Source of the DNA: Okapia johnstoni
Taxonomy: Eukaryota > Chordata > Mammalia > Artiodactyla > Giraffidae
DNA: 64,000 nucleotides
Reading direction: 5' to 3'
Assembly (NCBI GenBank): GCA_024291935.2
Contig: CM044308.1
Span: forward strand, 117,268,501 to 117,332,500
Position numbers and translations under genes: made by a program. Position 1 is the stretch's first letter, and every line of letters begins with the position of its first letter. Positions 26,101-38,100 of the stretch are shown one piece after another. Below the pieces are notes generated by a model. That model made no database searches and was not told the origin of the DNA. It saw only the letters and a program-made list of their open reading frames with translations.

Positions 26101-29100
26101 AATATTGTTATTGACCATACACATTTCATATTTGTAATGGATTTATTCACACACGTGCATATGTGCATAAGATGATATCAGTTAATTTTTGCCTCTTCTG
26201 TTTCTTCCACCTTTTTTTTTTTTTTTTAATATTTCACTGGGCAAGGCTATTTTATTTTTATATATTCATGCTAATTCTGTTTGTCTCAGATAATATCCTT
26301 TATTTCACAATAGTCAAATTTATCTTCCTTCCACAGCTGGAATAAATGCGCAGTTCCATTTTCTTTCCTTCTTTCCTCACACTGAACCAGGTGCCCCATT
26401 TCTAAGAGCAACCGACTCTCTTTGTGCTGCTCTCTCCTGCTGGGCAGGAGGACCCCACATCGCCCAGCAACCTCTCTGTCATCAGCGGCAGGTCCTCGCC
26501 ATTGTTACGTTGCTTCTGGTTTGTAATATTAAGTTCTGAAAGCATTTGAATCATTTCCGAAATCTCTTAGTTTATTCTCTTGGGCCATTTTTCGATTTAT
26601 AACTTAAAATCATACTGTTTGGATAATTATTTTTTAAAAATACTACTGTGGCCAATACACTAAGAATTGAAGTATGCATATTTGAAAAGAAGAGATAGAA
26701 TTGTTTATTTAATGATAAGAAATGCCTCCAGAAAATTGAATTCAAGAGGTTAAATTTAATGAGTTTGGCAAAAATTCACCACATTCTCATATATTAACAA
26801 TAGGAATAAAATATAATAAAAATGGAAACCTTTTTTTTTTTTAATGTTGTAAATCATTCAGGCCCTTACCACTTCTGACTGCACAGCTGCAGTTACTGGT
26901 TCATTTTTTTATCCACTGTCAGTGTGTTCTACACACCACTATCAGACAGGTCTTTCTAAAATGCTAATCTGATTGTGGCATTTATATCCCATTTGAAATC
27001 CTGTAGTGACTCTCCATGGTCTTCAGGGTCAAGTTTAAACTCCTTAACTCAGTGTGTACAGTCTTTTCCATCACTTGGGCTGCCCTGTCCTGTCTTTCTC
27101 TGTTAGATCGCTTTTCCCTCTGGACTCTGCGTCATTTTCCCCAGAAATCATCCCAAGCGGCCTTCAGTCTGCATTAGATGCCCCCTTCCTGTGTGTGTCC
27201 ATAGCACGTTGTGGTCAGGCAGGCACTTCCCACGCTTCTTGGTAATTATGTCTTCTTATTTCTTGCCCACTAGCTTCTCAGCTCCTTAAGATCAGGACTG
27301 TGTCCTTTTTTTCTTTCTGTTTGTTTAACTGAAATATAGTTGATTTGGGGCTTCCCTGGTGGTCCAGTGGTTGACTTTGCACTTCCAGTGCAGTGGACGA
27401 GGGTTCAGTCCCTTGTCAGGGAACTAAGATCCCGTATGGACAGTTCAGCCATAAAAGAAAAATATAGTTGATTCTACAGTATTGTGTTAGTTTCAGGTAT
27501 ATAGCATAGTGATTCGTTTTTTTTTTTTTTTTCTTTTTGCACTTTATATTCCACTTTAGGTTATTACACAACATTGGGTATACTTCCCTGTGCTATACAG
27601 TAATTTCTTTCTACTTAACTATTTTATGTAGTATCAGTGGTTTGTATCTGTTAGTTTCATACTCCTCTAATTTGTCCATCCCCCCCATAAGTTTGTTTTC
27701 TATGTCTTTGGGTCCATTTTGTGTATATATCCATTCATATTTTTTAGATTCCATATGTAAGTGATATCATGTAGTATGTGTCCTTTATGTCTTTGTGTTC
27801 TAACGTAGCGATTAGTGGGACTTTGTATCTTTTGTTTTATACTTTTTGAACCTTACCTTTTTTATACGTCATTATTTTAATAACTTGTTTAAATTTTTTA
27901 AATAAATGGATAAGGAAAATAAAGGGAAAATGAAGGCAGGAAATGTTAAAGCCAGGAATAAAGTTGTGTGCACAAATGTGTGCTTTTAAAGTGTTGGCAT
28001 TTGCTAGTGGTGAGCTGTACCGTTGACCCTTTCCAAGCGCTGATGTAAAGCAGACGTGATCAGTTCCATGATTCACTGTGTTCATAACTGAAAAATAAAC
28101 CCTCTACTCAGGAAGCATAACTATTCCTGGTACTCACATCTGAAAGAAATTTCTTTTGTGGGTTCTCGTAGAGAGGAAACTAACATCATCTACATTATCT
28201 TCAAAAATAACCTTTTCAGTAAAGAAAGCAACAGATTTCATTGAGTAGTTTCTTAGGAAATCTTTCCTTGTAGATCAAATGGCATAGCCCCAGTAAGTGA
28301 AAGTCATTCCAAGTGGGGAGCAAAATGGATGAAACTGTGAAGAAGAAAAAAAAGTGTGGCAGTTCTTACTGACAGTGGCCTCAAGTCTTTGTTCGGTAAA
28401 GAAAACACATAAATCAGTGCGAAATACACCAGCTTCCTGTAAAGTCAGAGCAGAAACATGAAGTGATTCATAAAAGAGGAGTAAACAATAATTCAAGTTA
28501 AAACGAGTTTTTTTTTACCACCTAATAAACCCAGTTTGGGATTCAGTTTATTTATTTGAACCTTAAGCATGTTGAAGTGGTAAAATTAGACTGCTTCTTA
28601 GGGAATTTATTAGGAATTAATTCATTAAGAAATTGGTGCCACCCAATGGGAAAGGTGTCTGGCAGCATGCTTTCCCTACCACCTGGGAACTCATTGAGGA
28701 CAAGGACCAGGAAGGACCACATGTTCGTCATCTGTCTGCTCTGAGCACCGTGCCAGGCACTGTGTCAATACCCAGTAAATGCTGAATGAATGAAAAGATT
28801 TACAGACCTCTAGAGAAGTTGATTAAGTAATTCCAGTTTTTGGAAAACTCCCTAAGGTAGAGGGTTTCTACAACGATCTCACAAAAAGAAGCAGCTCAAA
28901 TGCACAAGTTGTTCTTTGTAAAATGAAAAATTGAAAATAACCTAAGAGTCCAAAGCTGGAGAATTTAATTGTGTGAATCTTCATAGTAGGATGTTACATA
29001 GCCATTTTTTAAAGGAGTGCAAAGTTTGAAATAACACAGAACTATTATTTCAGTGCTGGAAGGGAATATGCCAGAATGGTAATAGGGTTGTGTGTGGGTC

Positions 29101-32100
29101 ATAAAACCCTGGCGGTTTTTGTTTGTTTTATTTGGCTGTGCTGGGTTGTGGCACCCGGAATCTTTAATCTTCGTTGCGGCATGCGAGATCTAGTTCCCTG
29201 ACCAGGGATCAAACCCAGACCTCCTGAATTAGTAGCTCGAATTTTTTAGCCCTTGGACTACCAGGAAGTCCCAATCCTGGAGTTTTAAAAAAAGTATTTC
29301 CAAACTCCAGTCACAAATGAAGTTGATTGGCTAGTGATGCACGTGCATGCCTGTGAGGCTGTGAGATGGAGGGGATGTCATAAAATCCAGTGTGTCCCCC
29401 TTGCACTGTTAGCATCAAAGTTCATCAGAGCCTCTGTATTCAGTCTCACAAAGGTCTCACCTCAACACCCATTTGTTCCATGTTTTTATAGCCGCAAGGT
29501 ATCTACAGCCACACAATAAGAATGTGTGGGTCTGGGTGTCTCCTAATTCACCCATCTTCTGCTCCTAACTCTCTACTCCTATGGACCATATTAAGCCTAA
29601 ACATCGTCAGCATCATTAGACAACGTTTACTGAGTGCTTACTGTGTGCCAGACCATATTCATGACTCTTTACGTGGATATAATGAATACAGCAGGCTTGA
29701 GGGTAGATAATAATACTCTCCCCTGATTAAATGAAGAAACTGAAGCACAGAGATATTGGTGAGACCTGGACTCAGTTTGAAAGAGTCCTAAGTCTGCTTT
29801 TTCAACCACAGTACTCTGTTGCCTCCTTGAAATGGGAAAATTGGATGGGTGAAAGCAGAAAGGCAAAAGCCTTCTTGCAGAAGATGGGTTGTTCCTTAGC
29901 TTCGGGGTTAAAGAGATGAAACACCAGAAGTCTGTCTTGGCAGTGACTTGATCTAAACAGTCAAGTTATTTTCTGTATACTTTTTCCCCGGTTAATATCT
30001 CAGGACTATAGAGGAGCTTAAAAGCTTGCCACTTAGATTTTAAGGCTCTTTGTTTTGATGGCAGTTGGTTTCTTGTAATTAACACTGAAAACGAGACTGC
30101 TATACAAATCTCTCTCTTCTGGTACTGTTAGGAAAATGTGGCTGCGATGGCAGAACTTTTTTTTTTTTTTTTAAGCTGTGAACTCTAAAGAAAAGATATC
30201 ACAAAACACCAAGTATGTTAAGCAGGTTCATTATGTATTAGCCCTTTTCCGTTTGGAGCAAAGGATATTTGGGGAGAATCTTAGCCTTGATTATGGCTCT
30301 GAGGGAGCTGCTGTTGGGGGTGAGATGGAAGCCATTTCGTCCTTGTACATCTTGCTCATGAGAAAGGCTTGCCTTCGAGATTCTGATTGCCCCTCCTGGC
30401 TTTCTTGAATTTTTTTCTCTTGTCCTTTTTAAATAAAATATATACTTAGTAAAATGCAAAAATCTTAGTTATACCACTCAGTGGTTTTGACAAATGCATG
30501 CCACACATAGCCCATGACTGGTTGAGATCCAAGATAGCCTGTCTTCCCAGAAACTTTCCTTATGCTCCTTTGTTGTCTTCGCCCCACTCAGAAATAAGCC
30601 ATGTTCTGATTTTTACATGAAGGATTAGGTTTGCCCAGACCTTTTTAAAGGAGCCATAGAAGATGAAACTTGCCTGAAACTCACAAACCTGGGATTTGAA
30701 TGTAAGTCATTGCGTAAAACCACTTTTCCTACTGTGTTAGTCCCAGCTTCCAAAGTATTAAAAAATGACTTGTTTCTTCCCACAAAGACTCTATGGGACT
30801 CTCTGCATCAAAAGGAGACTGCATTACTTTTGCCAAGTGAAAAAGTCCTGGGTGCAGCAGTGACGCTTGGGCTAAGGGAAGCAGAGTACAAGTCTTAACC
30901 TCCAAATTGCGGCTCCTTACTATTTCTTTAAGCTGGAAGTTACACTGGCGGCAGAGTTTTACATGTCCCTCTGTTTAATACTCCCTTAATCCATGGACTA
31001 AAACTCCCTCTTGTGGCAAAAGCGTACCTCTTCTGAGCACTGATTGAAGAAACTTTTTTCTCAAGAGAGAAAAATCCTCTATTTTAGTGAGGTGAGTGCT
31101 TTTTTTTTTTTTTTTTTTTTGGTTGCCATGGATCTCTTGCTGAACGAGGGCTTTTCTCTAGTTGCTGAGAGCAGGGGCTACTCTCTAGTTGTGGTGCATG
31201 GGCTTCTCAGTATGCTGGCGGAGAAGCCCACCTTTCTCTCGTTGCAGAGCACAGGCTCTGAAACGCTTGGGCTTCCATAGTGGCAGCACGCAGCTTGGTA
31301 GTTGTGACACATGGGCTTATTTGCTCTGCAGCATGTGGAATCTTCCTGGATCAGGGATCAAACCCATGTCGCCTGCGTTGGCAGGCGGATTCCTATCCAC
31401 TGTGCCACTGGGGAAGTCTGATGAGTGAATTATTGAGGTTTTATCTCATGGTTGTGGATTGAAGTTCAGTAGGTTTGTAACCAAGACTTCAGTCCTGGAA
31501 AACAAAACTAATCTATTTTGCCATATGAAATCTACAACAAGAGACAGGACTGTTCCTCTCCTGACCTCTAGTCAACTGAAAATCACCCAGGCTCTGTGAT
31601 TCCACTATTACCCTCAGTCTAATAAAATTCTTCCCTGCTTGAAATAAGCAGTGAATTTCAGCGGACTTCCTGTTCCTGTGGCATGTCAGGTGAACAGTTT
31701 ATTTTTTTAATAATGATAGCATTTTTATCATCTTGCCAATTGGCATAGTGTTTTAGAGACAGAATCTTCATCATGTCTCCACACGATTATCTTTATTTGA
31801 CCGAAGGTAGATATGGTAGGCAGGATAACGCTTCCCCACCCCCAAGATGTTCATGTTCTAAGCCCTAGAACCTGTGAATGTTTTACCTTAGGTGGTAGAA
31901 GGGACTTTGCAGATGCGATTACATTAAGGGTCTTTGAATGGGAAACTTAGCCTGGATTATCTTGGCAGGCCCAGAGGCATGACAAGGATCCTTACAAGAG
32001 GAAGACAAGAGGACTTTCCTGGTGGTCCTCTTCTCCTCCTGCTTCAGTCATGTCCAATCCTTTGCGAACTCATGGACTGTAGTCCGCCAGACTCCTCTGC

Positions 32101-35100
32101 CTATGGAATTCTCCAGGCAAGAATACTGGAGTGGGCTGCCATGCCCTCCTTCAGGGGATCTTCCCATTCCAGGGATTGAACCCACATCTCTTAAGTCTCG
32201 TGCATTGGCAGGCAGGTTCTTTATCACCAGTGCCACCTGGGAAGCCCATATAGTGGGGATCAGTTCAGTTCAGTCACTCAGTCATGTCCGACTCTTTGCG
32301 ACCGCATGGACTGCAGCATATCAGGCTTCCCTGTCCATCACCAACTCCCAGAGCTTACTCAAACTCATGTCCATTGAGTCGGTGATGCCATCCAACCATC
32401 TCATCCTCTGTCATCCCCTTCTCCTCCCACCTTCAATCTTTCCCAGCATCAGGGTCTTTTCCAATGAGTCAGCTCTTTGCATCAGGTGGCCAAAGTGTTA
32501 GAGCTTCAGCATCAGTCCTTTCAGTGATTATTCAGGGTTGATTTCCTTTAGGATTGACTGGCTGGATCTCCTTGCGGTCCAAGGGACTCTCAAGAGTCTT
32601 CTCCCACCACAGTTTGAAAACATCCATTCTTCAGCACTCAGCCTTCTTTATGATCCAACTCTCACATCCATACATGACCACTGGAAAAACCTTGCTTTGA
32701 CTATTCGGACCTTATTGGCAAAGTGATGTCTCTGCATTTTAATATGCTGTCTAGGTTTGTCATAGCTTTTCTTCCATTAACAAGTGTCTTTTAATTTCAT
32801 GGCTGCAAGGCAATGTGACAATCAAAAGAGAGAGAGACTGGCAGATGCTACACTCTTGGCTTTGGAGATGGAACTGTGATCCACAAGGTGTGCAGGCAGT
32901 CTCTAGACACTAGAAAAGACGAAGATGTGTGTTCTTCCCTAGAATTCCCATAAGAAAAGCGGTGTTGCCAACTCATTTTAGACTTCTGACCTCCAGAACT
33001 ATAAGAGAATCAAGTTTATATCAGTGAAATTAAGTTTGTTGGTAACAAATACCACCACCACCACCACCCTCTTTAGCAGTGTGAAACAGCAGAGCTTTAT
33101 TCCCGGCTCCTGTTCCGTGTCCATCTCAAGTCGGAGGGGCTGTATGCCATGTCCTCCTTATGCCAGCATCTGGGTTGATAGAGCTTCACTGAGTGGAACA
33201 TAGCTGGTCGCCAGGAGAGGATCAAGGGAACGTGACAAATAGCACATTGGTCTTAAAGACGTCCTTCCAAAAGTGACCATATTACTTATCCTCAGTCTCT
33301 TAACACCATGACAAGTCACACAGCTGTGTCTAATTCAGAGGGACAGAGAAGGAGAATAAGGCTATCGGTAAGGAATGCTAATTGCTACCAAACTCTTCTT
33401 CCTTAATAGTGATTTTCTTGGATACCATTTTAGTAGTTTATTATTGGCTAAAGATTCAGGATTGTATCAGTATATCCCAGCCTGCCTCTGGGACTTGTCA
33501 GTGTATACAGGTCAAGTATAATATCGCTGGTTTTTAATCTTTGCTAAATACATGACATACTTGCCAATTCAAGTAGGTGACGTGCAATTTAAAGTGGCCT
33601 GTAGAGGGCATGCCTCCTTCTAGAATTAGGGCCCTTTGATTGGAGTCACACTGTTACTGTGGACTGCAATAATCCCCTTGCTAATAGATGTGTATTTATA
33701 AAGGTTAATTTTGTCATTCGAAAGATTAATTTGACTACAAAGTAACTTATGCAGAGCCTTATGATTTTCACTGGAGTTTACAATATGACCTCTTCATTTG
33801 TTTCTTTTATTCCTTTGGTAAACATATATTGAAGGGCTTTTATTAACTTTTTTTTTTTCCAGGATATAGATTCCTTGGGTTCTAATTATTTCTCAAACAG
33901 GCCTTCTTCAATAACATGGTAAATGTCTATAATGTAGATTACAGACATGCTACTATGTTTTTAACCAGTTCAAGGAGCATGTTAGATTTTATTTATCAAA
34001 GTGAATCATTGTGACAGTCATTTAGAGTATTAGATCCTTTCCAATGCCCTTTTTATGTATCTGTGAGGATCCTAACACCAGTTGAAGGAGGGAGGGAGGG
34101 CATGTGAAATTGTTGCCATTTTACAAAGGACAGAATTGGACGACAAACAAGTGACAGTGCCACCTGCTTCTCGGTTTGACCAAATAGGTCATGATCGCAC
34201 TAAAAAAGAAAAAGAATTATCCTCTGACTTGGCTAAGGTGGAGGAGGTTCATACAGTTGAAACTTCCACCTCCCCTTCTCTTCTTTGAGAACTGTCTATC
34301 ATACTTCCTTCCCTAAGTGTCATCTGAATGGATTTAGCTCAGGTTAGTTTGAGATGTTTGTGGAACCTGGCAGATGGTTTATCATTTCAGATTCGAAAGG
34401 GGTGGGGAACATATATAATCTACACATTTTCCTGGTGAGTGACGCCGAAAAAATAATATAGTTTTGCAAACACAAAGCCAGTATGGTGACTCCTCAGTGG
34501 TTCAGCCTAAAGTAACTGTGGAACATGTAGCCATTTTTTTATCACCAAATTTGCCGTTATCCTGGTCATCTCAGTATTCTTGAAAAAAACCAAAGCCAAC
34601 TCGCCAGGCTCCCAGATCCATCACTATCTGGACTACAAGCGCCCTTGTCTGTTTCACTGAAGCCACCCACTTGCGTGATCACTCCAGACTGTGTTGTTAC
34701 CAAGCATCACACTGCAGAGCCTAGGCAGTCTTAAACTCAGACATTTTTCTGAGCCCAACTTGGTAACTTAAGAACTTTCTCACTCTTGATTTGTTCTGCT
34801 CTTGTTTCTGGTTCTCAAGACAGGACAGTTGACCCTTTTACTTTGTTCCTATTGACTCCCTTCCATCTTCACTTCCTTTCCCATGTGACGAAGCATGTTC
34901 CTTAGCATTTGAGATTATTCCTGTCTGTCCCAGGACAATCAGCTGTCCCAGTTTGCTCAGGACCAAGGGGTTTCCTCAGAGCTAAGATGGGAACAGGCAT
35001 TTTTTAAAAAGTTATTTATTTATTTTTGGCTGTGCCGGATCTTCATTGCTTCTCGCAGGCCTTCTCTAGTTGCAGTGAGTGGGGGCTACTCTCTCTCGTC

Positions 35101-38100
35101 CCGATGGCCTCTCTTGTCGTGGAACACAGGCTCCATGGGGTGCAGGCCTCAGTAGTTGTGGCACACGGGTCTAGTTGCCTTTTGGCATGTGGGATCTTCC
35201 GAGACCGGGAATCGAATCCACGTCCCCCGTGTTGGCAGGTGGATTCTTATCCACTGGACCACCAGGAAGTCCATAAAATGGGGATAGTCTTGTACAGACC
35301 AGGAAGTTAGTCACCCTAGTCCACTGTTTTTATATGTGGAAATACTTTATAATGGTGCCGCATACATCGCTTCCCACCCTTGTGTTCAGTGACATTGCAC
35401 TGGTAGCTCAAAATCAACCATGGAGGAGTATTTATACCATGGAAATCCACAAATGCTTCAAACTAGGGCTTGATTTGTTTTGTTAATTTTCTAGATTTAA
35501 AGTGATACAGAGAAAATATTAACGTAGGTTAAATTTAAAAGTATGCTCTTTGTGAGTAGAGCCCTTATGTTGTGAGTAGAACCAAAAGTTGGGTAAAGAT
35601 TCTGCAGTATTCAAAAACTATTATCTGATTCAGCAAAGAAGTCACTCACGTATTTGACAGACAAATGAAGTTCCAAAGTATGTCTGAGTGGTGACACTCG
35701 AGCCCTTGTCCTTCACATTAGACATCAGCATTCACATCAAAAGTAACACTCTTTCAGGAGAGCAAGCAGAGGTTGACTGTTGATCTAAGAGTTGGGCAAA
35801 AATCCAAGAAAGCATTTTGTGAGAATAAGATACTATGGGGGCAGATGGGTGGGGGAAGAACTTCCCTGGCAGTCCAGTGGGTAAGACCACGCTTTCACTG
35901 TCTGGGCAACTAAGATCCCACATGCTGTGCAGTGCAGTTAAAAAAAGAAAGATACTATGTGAAATTTACAATAAAAGGATGGTATATTTTATTATTTGTA
36001 AAATGTGTGCTACACATTCTTCATATCAATAAAGCTTATAATAAGCTTACATACGTGTGTGGGTTTGTGTGTATGTATATATTTACATGCATGCATGCAT
36101 GCATGCATGCATACGTCTTCCTCTTTGGAAAGTCAGTTCTTAGTTGAGCAGGGAAGGGAGCGATTTTGTCCCCAAATTAGCCAGGGATCCTGCTAAACAT
36201 CCTACATGCAGAGGACAGGCCCCACAGCAAAGATTTAAGCAGCTTAAAATGTCAGTGGTGTCAAGTTTAAGAAACTCTGCTCTAGGGCATATATAAGAAA
36301 TATGAATTAGTTCAGGTATACCTAACTTTTACCCATTAAGAATCCAAAATCTTGTTTTCTTGATTAGAGTTTTTATATTGAAATATAATTGATTTATAAT
36401 ATATTGATTTCTGCTGTACATCAAAGTGGCTCACTTATATATATATATATGCATTCTTTTTTTAATATTCTTTTCCATTATTATCATAGGATATTGAATA
36501 TGGTTCTCTGGGCTGTACAGTAGGACCCTGTTGTTTATCCGTTCTATATATAAAAGCTTATATCTGCTGACCTCAGCCTCCCACTCTGTCCCTCCCTCAG
36601 TCCCCACCCTCCAGGCAACCACCAGACTATTCTCTCTGTCTGTGTTTCTGTTTCATAGATAGGCTCATCTGTGTCATGTTTTAGATTCCACATATAAATG
36701 ATATCATGTGGTATTTGTCTGTTTTCTTTCTCACTTAGTATAGTAATCTCTAGGTCCATCCCTGTTGCTACAGTGGGCATTATTTTGTTCTTTTTTACGG
36801 TTCTTTGTTACTCCCTTGTGCCTCGTCTTTACCCATTCATCTGTCAGTGGGTCGTCTCCCTGTCTTGGCTATTCCAGACAGTGCTGCTATGAACATAGGG
36901 GGGCATGTTATCTTTTCAAATTAGAGTTTTGTCTGGGTAGAAGGCCAGGAGTGGGATTGCTGGATCATATGGCAACTCTCTCTTCAGCTCTTTGAGGAAC
37001 ATCCACACTGTTCTCCATAGTGGCTACACCAATTTACATTCCCACCAAGAGTGCAGGAAGGTTCACTTTTCTTCACATTCTCTCCAGCATTTGTTATTTG
37101 TAGACTTTTTAATAATGGCCATTCTGACTGGTGGGAGGTGGTACTTCACTATGGTTTTGATTTGCATGTATCTAATAATTAGTGATGTTGAGCATCTTTT
37201 CATGTGCCTGCTGGCCATTTGTATGTCTTGTTTAAAGAAGTGTCTGTTTATGTCCTCTGCCCATTTTTTGATTGGGTTGTTTTGTTGTTGTTGAGTTGTA
37301 TGAGCTGTTGATATATTTTGGATATTAAGCCCTTGTCAGTCACATTGTTTGCAAATATTTTCTCCCATTCTGGTTTTTTGTTTCATTTTTCTGCTTTGTC
37401 TTTTTGGTTGTTTTTGTCTTGTTTTATTATTCAGTGTATTTCATAATTGCAGAATAACTTACATACAATGAAATGCTCCAATCTTAAATGCATAGTTGGA
37501 TCAGTTTTGACAAATGCACACAACCATGTAGCCCACACCCCATCGATATATGGAGTGCTTTCATCACCCGCTAAAGTTCCCTTTTGCCCCTTCCCAGTGC
37601 TCTAATCTGATTCCCAAAACAACCATCTATTTTCTGTAACTTTCCATTATACTAGATTTGCCTGTTCTGGAACCTAATATAAATGAAATTATGCACTGTA
37701 TATGTTCTTATGCCAGCTTCTTTTACACTGCATGTTGTAAAAATTCATCTGTTGTGTGTATCAGTTTGATCCCCTTTTATCACTGAGTAATATTTCATTG
37801 TATTAATGTGCTATGTTCTTTTAAAATCCATTTTCTTGTTTATCGATACAAGCTGTTTCCAGTTTGGGCTAATATGAATAGAGCTGCTATGAACATTTGT
37901 CATACAAGACTTTTGTTAACGTGTTTGCATTTCTCTTAGATAAATATCTAGGAATTAAAAGCTTCATATGATAGATATGTATTATAACTTTTAAGAAATT
38001 AACAGCTTTAATCTTTAGTCTACACATTCCATATTTCATACTTTTTTTTTGGTAAGGAATAAAATAACGCATATAAAGAGCCTTGTGTACTGCTTAGCAT

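Larger units (their letters stand above)
31815..33050 (+). repeat. MLT1-like MaLR LTR, split by SINE insertions
   Basis: The left part (31815-32010: agaacctgtgaatgttttac, agggactttgcagatgcgat) and right part (about 32812-33050: cttctgacctccagaactat) are consistent with one old ERVL-MaLR LTR of MLT1 type. Between them sit a CHR head scrap (32011-32028), a Bov-tA and an ART2A-type unit. It is a non-coding LTR with no retroviral gene. Confidence 0.6.

Noticed and set aside
32022..32501. 159-codon frame reading through SINE sequence
   Set aside because: It is translation of Bov-tA and ART2A-type repeat sequence, seen with similar peptides at several other SINE copies in the window.
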